From an uncultured Clostridia bacterium (GTDB lineage: Bacteria > Bacillota > Clostridia > UBA1381), in the NCBI GenBank assembly GCA_934463455.1, contig CAKSJU010000070.1:1-11700 (forward strand): DNA of 11,700 nt. The letters are read 5' to 3'. Positions 1 through 6,189 of this stretch are shown here, one piece after another; position 1 is the stretch's first letter, and each line of letters begins with the position of its first letter. A program made the translations under genes and the position numbers. A model generated the notes under the pieces. It was not told the origin of the DNA. It saw only the letters and a list, made by a program, of their open reading frames with translations, and did not search any database.

Positions 1-22
1 GTTAAATTCTATTCATTAAATT

Positions 23-781
23 TTATTCCGGTTTATTTTCATCTGTTGGCTCGAAATCACTGCAGCAGACACGACAAGGCTGATATTTCGATTTATCTGC
101 TTCTTCATATGTAAGTGCAATTAAATTGCTTTTTCCTTTTATATACATGCAGTTGTAACGGTGAAATTTCGCACCGCTTGTCGATACATACAGCATATTC
201 GGGTCATCTGTTTTAACACCGTTCAAGGTGGTTGTAACGGCTGCGGGATTTGCAGCCGGAATTCGCCGATGTGATACACTGTAATGCAGACCGCTTACAA
301 CTAACACTCCTATTATCGCAAACAATGAAAGCAGATATAAAAGAGTATGTTGCTTCAAGCTGATAAAAAGCTTGACATAAAGCGGAGGGTGCAGTACATA
401 ATGCGTAAATTCATTGGCAAAAAATTCGTCGGCGGTATCAGCTTCGCCGGGACACACTATGTCCATCGAATTTCTTATTATATGACCGAGTTCATGAGTA
501 AGAAGCTTGAACTGCATATCTTCGGAAAAGTCTTCGCGAATGAATACAACCTTCACTTCTTTGCCACAGTACAAAAAAGAATTAACCGTTGCGGCAAAAT
601 CCGTAACTTTCAAATCCGAAAGGAGCTTTTCAACATCTTTCGAATTGCATAAATGACTGTAATATACTATTTTATATCCGAAGTCATTGATTTTAGCTTT
701 AATCATGTTTAAATTAGGCTTGCTTGTTTTAAGACTGTATAAAAGCTTTGATGAAAGTTCGCAAGGCGCGTTATTGGACAT
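23..781 (-). CDS. ImmA/IrrE-like zinc metalloprotease, membrane-anchored, with C-terminal Cys/His domain
   Basis: Probable zinc-dependent protease of the ImmA/IrrE (DUF955) type, 252 residues. Seen: HELGH at residues 96-100, followed by ADEFFANEF at 117-125, which matches the family pattern of a downstream acidic zinc ligand and an AN-F helix. A hydrophobic segment at about 146-168 is probably transmembrane. The tail (about 198-240) carries FHRYNC and PCRVCC, resembling the small Ada-like metal-binding module seen at the ends of some Firmicute extracellular proteins. The start at 781 is chosen over an in-frame ATG at 823 because GGAGG (791-795) sits 9 bases upstream. It overlaps the end of the XRE gene by 11 bases, suggesting translational coupling. 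Family members such as ICEBs1 ImmA cleave a partner XRE repressor; inferred here is the same partnership with the upstream gene. The membrane anchor and tail are unusual for this family. Topology is inferred as protease inside and tail outside, but basic residues lie on both sides of the segment. Confidence 0.75.
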   Translation of the reverse strand: MSNNAPCELSSKLLYSLKTSKPNLNMIKAKINDFGYKIVYYSHLCNSKDVEKLLSDLKVTDFAATVNSFLYCGKEVKVVFIREDFSEDMQFKLLTHELGHIIRNSMDIVCPGEADTADEFFANEFTHYVLHPPLYVKLFISLKQHTLLYLLSLFAIIGVLVVSGLHYSVSHRRIPAANPAAVTTTLNGVKTDDPNMLYVSTSGAKFHRYNCMYIKGKSNLIALTYEEADKSKYQPCRVCCSDFEPTDENKPE

Positions 782-1208
782 TGTTATTATCCTCCAGTAT
801 CTTTTTGAGAGTGGATTTTGCATCCGCTTCTTCAGAAGAATGCCCGCCGGATTTTTTCATGCCGCCGAATGCCGCAATATATTCTTCTTCGGAGGAAGAA
901 TTGCAGCGTACATATTCTGCGCGCGTGATTGCATCAACGGTATGTTGTCCAAAATCATCAAGGTAAGAATACATATTCAAAAGTTCTAAGCTTCTGTCGT
1001 TTAAAACAAACGGTTTTTCACCGCTGTAGTCAATATTAAGCGCTTTGCACATTTTATTTATAATAGCAAAGGAAGCATTGCCGAGGATGGGACGGCTTAA
1101 TATTGTTGTAAGAGATGTCGCCGGTAAGCCGATATGAGCGGCAAATTTGCGTATGCTTTTGTAGTTCTTTTTAATCTCTTTATTCATTAATTCTATAAGT
1201 TCATCCAT
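771..1208 (-). CDS. XRE-family helix-turn-helix transcriptional regulator
   Basis: DNA-binding repressor-like protein of 145 residues. The N-terminal part (about 17-60) reads as a lambda-repressor-like HTH: SIRKFAAHIGLPATSLTTIL, then INKMCKALNID, the usual final helix of an XRE domain. Residues 75-102 (LELLNMYSYLDDFGQHTV, then AITRAEYVRC) match the L-Y-LD-G-V-EY-RC segment that often follows the HTH in clostridial phage-type regulators. The tail is acidic and polar. GAGGTG (within 1217-1223) lies 8 bases before the ATG. It is the first gene of an operon with the ImmA-like protease, whose start overlaps its stop. A consensus promoter precedes it, with a 12-bp palindrome between the -35 and -10 boxes that could be its own operator. 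By analogy with ImmR/ImmA it is likely the protease substrate (inference). No other phage genes are visible in the window. Confidence 0.8.
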   Translation of the reverse strand: MDELIELMNKEIKKNYKSIRKFAAHIGLPATSLTTILSRPILGNASFAIINKMCKALNIDYSGEKPFVLNDRSLELLNMYSYLDDFGQHTVDAITRAEYVRCNSSSEEEYIAAFGGMKKSGGHSSEEADAKSTLKKILEDNNNVQ

Positions 1209-1229
1209 TTTTCGTTCACCTCTTTTATT

Positions 1230-1258
1230 ATTTTACAAAATATTTTATAAAATGTCAA
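1230..1258 (-). promoter_or_regulatory. Sigma-A promoter of the XRE/protease operon
   Basis: On the minus strand a perfect -35 TTGACA (1258-1253) is followed by a 17-base spacer and -10 TAAAAT (1235-1230). The spacer contains most of the 12-bp perfect palindrome ATTTTATAAAAT (1242-1253), a plausible autoregulatory site for the XRE protein, although simple AT-richness could also produce it. Confidence 0.75.
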
Positions 1259-1297
1259 TATCTTTGGAAAAAATGTTTATTTTTTTATAAATTAATG

Positions 1298-1326
1298 TTG
1301 ATTTATTTTTTATATTGTGATATAAT
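1298..1326 (+). promoter_or_regulatory. Sigma-A promoter of the TetR/surface-protein operon
   Basis: -35 TTGATT (1298-1303), 17-base spacer, perfect -10 TATAAT (1321-1326) with an extended-10 TG at 1318-1319. It lies back to back with the XRE promoter in the 182-base divergent region. Its -10 box lies inside the left arm of the inverted repeat at 1320-1347, so binding there should block polymerase. Confidence 0.8.
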
Positions 1327-1347
1327 TGGCATATAAACCAATTATAT
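1320..1347. promoter_or_regulatory. Perfect 10-bp inverted repeat, probable TetR operator
   Basis: ATATAATTGG (1320-1329) and its exact reverse complement CCAATTATAT (1338-1347) are separated by 8 bases. The repeat covers the -10 box and probable transcription start of the TetR gene, 44 bases before its start codon. Size, symmetry and position fit a TetR-family operator used for autorepression. Binding by the adjacent regulator is inferred. Confidence 0.65.
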
Positions 1348-1390
1348 ACATATACTGTAGAATATTTGCTTTGCGGAAAGGAGGAAGCAT

Positions 1391-2074
1391 ATGACAAGAA
1401 GATACAACAGTGAAGAGTCGAAGCAGCGTATTTTATCGGCTTGTGTAAAGTTGTTTATCGAACAAGGGTATCATAATACAACATTGGCGGAAATTTTGAA
1501 AGAGGCGGATGTTACCAGCTCGACATTTCAAAATATTTTTCACACTAAAGACGGCGTTTTGCTTGATTTGACGGAATTTATGTTTGACAGTCAGTTTAAA
1601 GCGGCACGGAGCATGGGCACAAAAAGTTTAAAACCGGTTTATATTTATGCTGTGGAAACATCTATTCAAATGACGCTTGCGGAGCTCAACGAAAATTTAA
1701 GGGATGTTTATGTGGAAGCATATTCGAACGAGCAGACGGCGGAGTATATTTTTGAAAGAACATCAACGGAGCTTTGCAAAATATTTGCGGAATATAATCC
1801 GGAATTATCCGAAAGCGAATTTTATGAAATGGAAATAGGAACTGCGGGGATAATGCGCAATTACATGTACAAACGCTGCGATAAGTATTTTACACTTGAA
1901 AAAAAGCTGGAACGATTTCTAAATATGAGTTTAAAGGCGTACAATGTTCCCGAAGCGGAAATAAAAGAAATTATTTCATTCGTACTCGGAATAGATATAC
2001 GAAATGCGGCAGACAATATTATGCAGGAATTGTTCAAATCGCTTGCGGTGCATTTTGAATTTGAGTGGAAATAA
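1391..2074 (+). CDS. TetR/AcrR-family transcriptional regulator
   Basis: One-component repressor-type regulator of 227 residues, a usual length for the family. The N-terminal TetR DNA-binding domain is clear at about residues 11-60: KQRILSACVKLFIEQGYHNT, then LAEILKEADVTSSTFQNIF and HTKDGVL, matching the helix 1 to helix 4 pattern including the G-T and F-FxxKxxL positions. The remaining roughly 165 residues are helical and weakly conserved, as expected for the ligand-binding and dimer domain; no ligand can be deduced. AAAGGAGG (1377-1384) lies 6 bases before the ATG. Only 28 bases separate it from the secreted-protein gene, so the two are probably co-transcribed. The palindrome over its promoter suggests autoregulation of the whole operon. 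Confidence 0.88.
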   Translation: MTRRYNSEESKQRILSACVKLFIEQGYHNTTLAEILKEADVTSSTFQNIFHTKDGVLLDLTEFMFDSQFKAARSMGTKSLKPVYIYAVETSIQMTLAELNENLRDVYVEAYSNEQTAEYIFERTSTELCKIFAEYNPELSESEFYEMEIGTAGIMRNYMYKRCDKYFTLEKKLERFLNMSLKAYNVPEAEIKEIISFVLGIDIRNAADNIMQELFKSLAVHFEFEWK

Positions 2075-2102
2075 AGAAAATAAATTTTTGGAGGATTATC
2101 TC

Positions 2103-4550
2103 ATGAAACTAAATAAAAAATTTTTATCGGTTGTTCTGTCACTGACGATGTGTGTCGGCATAATTTTACCGTGTACTGCGGCAAAGGCAGCGGAAGCCGT
2201 GACATTTGAAATTGTTGACAGCGTAGGAACGATAGGCAGTAACAATGAAACTCCGGATAAATTGATTGACGGAAATAAATCTACAAAATGGGGTGTGCAC
2301 TACTCTACAGGAGATGTTGTGTCCGTAACAATAAAAGCGTCCAAGAAAATTACCGTCTGCGGATATTCGCTGACAACCGGTACGGATAACAAAACATATA
2401 CGGGACGAAACCCAAAGGATTGGAACTTATACGGATGTAATGACTATGACGAGGATAATAAGACGGGAACGTGGGGAGCACCTATTGATGTCAGGACAGA
2501 TGACAGTATTTTGCCTGACAGAAATAAGGAAACCTTTACATATTATTTTGAAAACGAAACCGCATATTCCTACTACAAATTTGAAGTTACGGCAAATAAA
2601 GGCGCAGATTATATGCAGCTTTCTGAGATAGAATTTCTTTATTATGCCGAAGGCGAGGTTATGTTTACCGGCGTTGACGGGAAAAATACTATCAGTCATG
2701 AAGGCTACAGCAATCTGTTTGATAAAAGAAAAAGCAGAGGAAACTTTTCAAAATGGTGCGTTGCTGTTGAAGACGGTGCCTATGTTGTAGCAAAAGCCGC
2801 AAAATCGACAGTTGTTACGGGATATACATTTACAACCGGAAACGATACCGATACTTCTCCGTACCGAAATCCGAGAAGCTGGGTTCTTATGGGCAGTAAT
2901 GATTATAATGAGGATACCAAGGAAGGCCGATGGGATAAGCTGCACAGTATGACTAATGATATTACCATGGAGGGAAAGAGTTTTACTCCGTACAGCTTTG
3001 AGTTTGAAAACAGTACAAAATATCAGTACTATAAGCTTGTTATTAATGAAAGCTGGGGAGACGACCTGGTTCAGCTTTGTGAATTGGAATTTTCCTGCTC
3101 TGACTGCGAACATGTTTTTGAATATATTAATGTCCCCGAGTCGAAATGTACGGAAGTTGTCCATATATATATGAAGTGCAGCAAATGTGCTGAGGAACTC
3201 GATGTTATAACCCCGGCTCTCGGACATTCCCCGTCAGAGGACTCTCTTATCTGTTCGAGATGTAATGCAGAGCTTTGCGCAAAAGCGGATGAAATGTACT
3301 ATGAGGATATAGAGAACGCGGTGAAATGGGCAGTGCACGGCGGTACGGTTACGCTGCTTGATAATGCAAATATTGACGGAACTGTAATCATCAAAAAGGA
3401 TGTTACGGTTGATTTGAACAATCATACATTGACGCAAATTGGCACCGGCAGTATTTTTGAGGTTGCCAGTTACACCTTCACCTTAACCGATTCGGAGGGA
3501 GGCTCCGGAGAAATTATGAACGGCAATGCAGCAAACGGCGGAGGTGTGCATGTAAAAGGCGGCAGATTTGTTATGAAGGGCGGCAGAATATCAAATTGCA
3601 CAGCAACCGGTAACGGCGGAGGTGTTGCGGTTGAAGAAAAATGCCGTTTCGATATGGAGGGAGGCACAATTGCAGGTTGTACTGCAAATGAAAACGGCGG
3701 CGGTATATATGCTGCACCAAATTCAACGCTGAATATAAGCGGAGGTACGGTTGTTTATTTAAATCGTGCACTTAAAGCCGGAGGCGGAATATATGCAGGC
3801 GCGGGGCTGAATGTTGACAGCAATCCTCAGATATACGCAAACTCCGCCGGAGACGGAAATTACGAAGCTGCAAACAACATCTATTTAAAGTCCGGCGCAA
3901 AAATTTCGGGAAGTCTTAAAGAAACGGTTTCACCGCCGATGCTTAATGTAACGCTTGAAAATAAGGAACAGGAAATTACAAATACTTTTGAAAATGATTG
4001 CAGCGAATACATATCATCTGATGATAAAAACTACTATGTTGTATATGATGCACAAAGCAAAACTCATAAGCTGGAGAAATTCTGCATTGTAACATTTGAT
4101 TATAATGCAGGTGATTACACTCGCTCTGAACAATTACGTAAGGGTGAGGTGGTTTCAGAGCCTATGGAGCTTGTACCAAAAGAGGGCTGCAACTTCCGCG
4201 GCTGGTATAAAGACGGAATGAGATATGATTTTACAAAGCCGGTCAATGAGGATATTACTTTGACAGCAGAATGGACGGAAATCGGAAAACCTATTATAAC
4301 ACTGACAACGGATACTTGTATTGTATCGGGACTTGACGGAACGGGAGTGCTTTATATTGCAAGCTACGGAGAAAAAGGACTTATCGGCGTGGTAAAAATT
4401 CCGATAAGCAAGGCTGCCGAAATAAAGCTTGCGGATACATCGCTTAATATGACTAATGCTGTTAAAATGTCGGCATTTCTCTGGAGCGATGACGCAACCG
4501 AAACTAATGCAATGGTGCCGCTGTGCGAAAGAGATTGCATAGGTCTGTAA
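2103..4550 (+). CDS. Secreted multidomain surface protein (tandem discoidin-like, beta-helix, InlB-type repeat)
   Basis: Exported protein of 815 residues, probably a cell-surface or extracellular adhesin or glycan-binding protein. Domain order seen: signal peptide 1-29 (MKLNKK, hydrophobic core, ending TAAKA); two related F5/8 type C (discoidin)-like modules at about 38-182 and 187-331, sharing RNP-W-L-G-NDY-ED and YYK-QL-E-EF; a Cys-pair segment 332-392 (CSDC, CSKC, CSRC, with ALGH between); a glycine-rich beta-helix at about 405-605 with repeated NGGGV/I and GGxI motifs; an InlB-type repeat 660-725 (VTFDYNAG to FRGWYKDG to LTAEW); and a C-terminal module 730-815 with AFLW, a pattern I associate with the ends of clostridial secreted proteins. 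There is no LPXTG motif, so anchoring is unknown. The start at 2103 is preferred to ATG 2004 because GGAGG lies 9 bases upstream and the signal peptide begins there. Probably regulated by the preceding TetR. Confidence 0.85.
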   Translation: MKLNKKFLSVVLSLTMCVGIILPCTAAKAAEAVTFEIVDSVGTIGSNNETPDKLIDGNKSTKWGVHYSTGDVVSVTIKASKKITVCGYSLTTGTDNKTYTGRNPKDWNLYGCNDYDEDNKTGTWGAPIDVRTDDSILPDRNKETFTYYFENETAYSYYKFEVTANKGADYMQLSEIEFLYYAEGEVMFTGVDGKNTISHEGYSNLFDKRKSRGNFSKWCVAVEDGAYVVAKAAKSTVVTGYTFTTGNDTDTSPYRNPRSWVLMGSNDYNEDTKEGRWDKLHSMTNDITMEGKSFTPYSFEFENSTKYQYYKLVINESWGDDLVQLCELEFSCSDCEHVFEYINVPESKCTEVVHIYMKCSKCAEELDVITPALGHSPSEDSLICSRCNAELCAKADEMYYEDIENAVKWAVHGGTVTLLDNANIDGTVIIKKDVTVDLNNHTLTQIGTGSIFEVASYTFTLTDSEGGSGEIMNGNAANGGGVHVKGGRFVMKGGRISNCTATGNGGGVAVEEKCRFDMEGGTIAGCTANENGGGIYAAPNSTLNISGGTVVYLNRALKAGGGIYAGAGLNVDSNPQIYANSAGDGNYEAANNIYLKSGAKISGSLKETVSPPMLNVTLENKEQEITNTFENDCSEYISSDDKNYYVVYDAQSKTHKLEKFCIVTFDYNAGDYTRSEQLRKGEVVSEPMELVPKEGCNFRGWYKDGMRYDFTKPVNEDITLTAEWTEIGKPIITLTTDTCIVSGLDGTGVLYIASYGEKGLIGVVKIPISKAAEIKLADTSLNMTNAVKMSAFLWSDDATETNAMVPLCERDCIGL

Positions 4551-4552
4551 AT

Positions 4553-4588
4553 AAAAAAAACGGTGTATTTTATTACACCGTTTTTTTT
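4553..4588. terminator. Bidirectional intrinsic terminator
   Basis: Eight A, the 7-bp stem CGGTGTA / TACACCG with loop TTTTAT, then eight T. The symmetry gives a U-tract in either direction, so it can end the surface-protein transcript from the left and the fba transcript from the right. It begins 3 bases after the surface-protein stop codon. Confidence 0.93.
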
Positions 4589-4633
4589 ATTTAGGGTCAA
4601 ATAAACGCACAGAACATCTTTGTTCTTTATTGC

Positions 4634-5497
4634 TTAGGCTTTGTTTACAGAACCGAACAGTTCCATTTTTTCTTTAACAATTGTCTTTATTGCTTCCGCA
4701 CCGGGAGCTAAAAGCTTTCTCGGGTCAAAGCCTTTACCCTGGAGGTCTTTGCCTTCTTCGATATATTTACGAGTTGCTTCCTGGAAATACAGCTGACACT
4801 CGGTATTTACGTTGATTTTTGCAACTCCGAGAGAAATCGCTTTTTTAATCATGTCTGCGGGGATACCGGTACCGCCGTGGAGAACGAGCGGAAGGTCGCC
4901 GATGAGAGCCTTTGTTTTTGCAAGTGCGTCAAAATCAAGACCTTTCCAGTTAGCGGGATATTTTCCGTGGATATTGCCGATACCTGCTGCAAGGAAATCA
5001 ACGCCCAAGTCGGCAATAGCTTTACATTCATTTGGGTCGGCAATTTCGCCTGCGCCGATAACTCCGTCTTCTTCGCCGCCTATTGAGCCTACTTCAGCTT
5101 CAATTGAGATACCTTTTTCATGACATACTTTAACCAATTCTCTTGTTTTTTCAATATTTTCCTCAATCGGATAATGAGAACCGTCAAACATTATTGAAGA
5201 GAAGCCTGCTTCGATACATTTGTAGCAGCCATCGTATGTTCCGTGGTCAAGATGAAGAGCTACGGGAACAGTTATATTCATTTCTTCAACCATTGCTTTA
5301 ACCATTGCGGAAACCGTTTTAAAACCGGTCATATATTTTCCGGCGCCTTCGGATACGCCGAGGATTACCGGAGAATTGTTTTCCTGTGCAGTTTGAAGAA
5401 TGGATTTTGTCCATTCAAGGTTATTGATGTTGAATTGTCCGACAGCATATTTTCCTGCTACCGCTTTTTTTAACATTTCTGTTGCTGAAACTAACAT
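4634..5497 (-). CDS. fba: Class II fructose-1,6-bisphosphate aldolase
   Basis: Glycolytic and gluconeogenic enzyme that reversibly cleaves fructose 1,6-bisphosphate to dihydroxyacetone phosphate and glyceraldehyde 3-phosphate, in the cytosol. 287 residues, full length for the Bacillus FbaA type. Visible: GYAVGQFN-like start (KYAVGQFNINN, 16-26), catalytic Asp84 and zinc His85 in HLDHGT, EAEVGSIGGEED (133-144) with Glu135, zinc His177 in NIHGKY, zinc His207 in LHGGTGIP, phosphate-binding KINVNTE (227-233), and the C-terminal FDPRK and FGS. All expected catalytic residues are present. AAGGAGG precedes the ATG at good spacing. The 82-base gap from the zinc-ribbon gene upstream contains a possible own promoter and a perfect 8-bp palindrome. 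A tagatose-bisphosphate aldolase is a less likely alternative given the close Fba-like signature. Confidence 0.95.
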   Translation of the reverse strand: MLVSATEMLKKAVAGKYAVGQFNINNLEWTKSILQTAQENNSPVILGVSEGAGKYMTGFKTVSAMVKAMVEEMNITVPVALHLDHGTYDGCYKCIEAGFSSIMFDGSHYPIEENIEKTRELVKVCHEKGISIEAEVGSIGGEEDGVIGAGEIADPNECKAIADLGVDFLAAGIGNIHGKYPANWKGLDFDALAKTKALIGDLPLVLHGGTGIPADMIKKAISLGVAKINVNTECQLYFQEATRKYIEEGKDLQGKGFDPRKLLAPGAEAIKTIVKEKMELFGSVNKA

Positions 5498-5528
5498 TGT
5501 TAATTTCCTCCTTTATAAATTTGTTGAG

Positions 5529-5546
5529 GGCAATTTAAAAATTGCC
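5529..5546. repeat. 8-bp perfect palindrome upstream of fba
   Basis: GGCAATTT (5529-5536) and AAATTGCC (5539-5546) with a 2-base gap. It lies between the zinc-ribbon gene and fba, at or just after the probable transcription start of fba. There is no U-tract on the minus strand, so it is not a standard terminator for the upstream gene. An operator site is one option; a DNA cruciform of no function is another. Confidence 0.5.
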
Positions 5547-5551
5547 TATTT

Positions 5552-5580
5552 ATTATATTGGCAAAAGCCATATATTAAAC
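5552..5580 (-). promoter_or_regulatory. Possible fba promoter
   Basis: A perfect -10 TATAAT on the minus strand (5557-5552) lies 54 bases before the fba start codon. The matching -35 at 17 bases (GTTTAA, 5580-5575) is poor, so the assignment rests on the -10 alone. The aldolase may also be read through from the ogg promoter. Confidence 0.35.
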
Positions 5581-6176
5581 TATTTTTTCAGCTCTATAAA
5601 TTCCGTTTCCAAAAGGATGTCATATTCTTCCTCGGTTGTCGGAATAAGCTTTTTTGCTCCGCATTTTCCGCACACAAGCATAATTCCGTTGCTGACCGGT
5701 TCGGGAATAATATTTGTGCTTCCGCAGGAACAAACAATCAAGCCGTCCTCCTGCATTTCCTGAAGTCTGAGCAAAATTTCATACAAGAGCGGAACATCTT
5801 CGGCAAAATCTTCTTCCATATCGGAGAACATTTCCTCTTGCTGTTTTACCGCTTTTTTTATATTATCGGAATTTCCGATAAAAAACAAATCAAAATTTGT
5901 CTGATTGCATTTAAAAGCAAAATAATCTCTTTGCCAGAAGCTTGATTTGTTAATCGTAAAATCATGTCTGTCACCGCAAAAGGGACAGGAAAGAGAAATT
6001 TTATACTTGTCATGGTATTCGGATATACATCCGATACATTTTTTGCATTTTTTATCTCCGCATAAAAGCTCAAACGATTTTATTCCGGAAAAATCAAATA
6101 TATTTAATTTTCGTTCTGTTACCATAGAACATTCCGGGCATATATATGCGACGGATTGATTTAGTTTTTGTATCAT
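5580..6176 (-). CDS. Uncharacterised Cys-rich zinc-ribbon protein
   Basis: Not recognised. 198 residues with no signal peptide or membrane segment, probably cytosolic. It contains many paired cysteines: C13/C16, C39/C44/C47/C50, C64/C67, C90, C149/C151 and C169/C172. These suggest two or three structural zinc sites in the N-terminal 90 residues and a separate C-terminal zinc ribbon (149-172, CSCG to CGKCG). Between them, about 103-145 is charged and helical with an acidic run (SDMEEDFAED). It starts 13 bases after the ogg stop, with GGAG at 6188-6185, so it is probably translated from the ogg transcript. Zinc-ribbon proteins bind nucleic acids or proteins; pairing with a DNA-repair gene would fit a nucleic-acid role, but that is speculation. 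Confidence 0.8.
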   Translation of the reverse strand: MIQKLNQSVAYICPECSMVTERKLNIFDFSGIKSFELLCGDKKCKKCIGCISEYHDKYKISLSCPFCGDRHDFTINKSSFWQRDYFAFKCNQTNFDLFFIGNSDNIKKAVKQQEEMFSDMEEDFAEDVPLLYEILLRLQEMQEDGLIVCSCGSTNIIPEPVSNGIMLVCGKCGAKKLIPTTEEEYDILLETEFIELKK

Positions 6177-6189
6177 GTTAAAAACTCCG

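Noticed and set aside
347..989. Overlapping plus-strand open frames of about 70-100 codons opposite the protease and XRE genes
   Set aside because: They lie antisense to two genes with clear domains and ribosome binding sites and show no family resemblance.
23..1208. Classical toxin-antitoxin pair
   Set aside because: XRE plus ImmA/IrrE can resemble COG2856-type toxin-antitoxin sets, but the repressor-protease switch explains the HExxH protease and gene order better. The possibility is not excluded.
2155..2180. Lipoprotein signal in the surface protein (LPC near residue 24)
   Set aside because: ILPC lacks the small residues expected before a lipobox cysteine, and a standard AKA signal-peptidase I site follows at once.
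2427..3771. Minus-strand frames inside the surface-protein gene
   Set aside because: Low-complexity products (for example Pro-rich strings opposite the Gly-rich repeats) with no start signals. They are by-products of the repeat composition.
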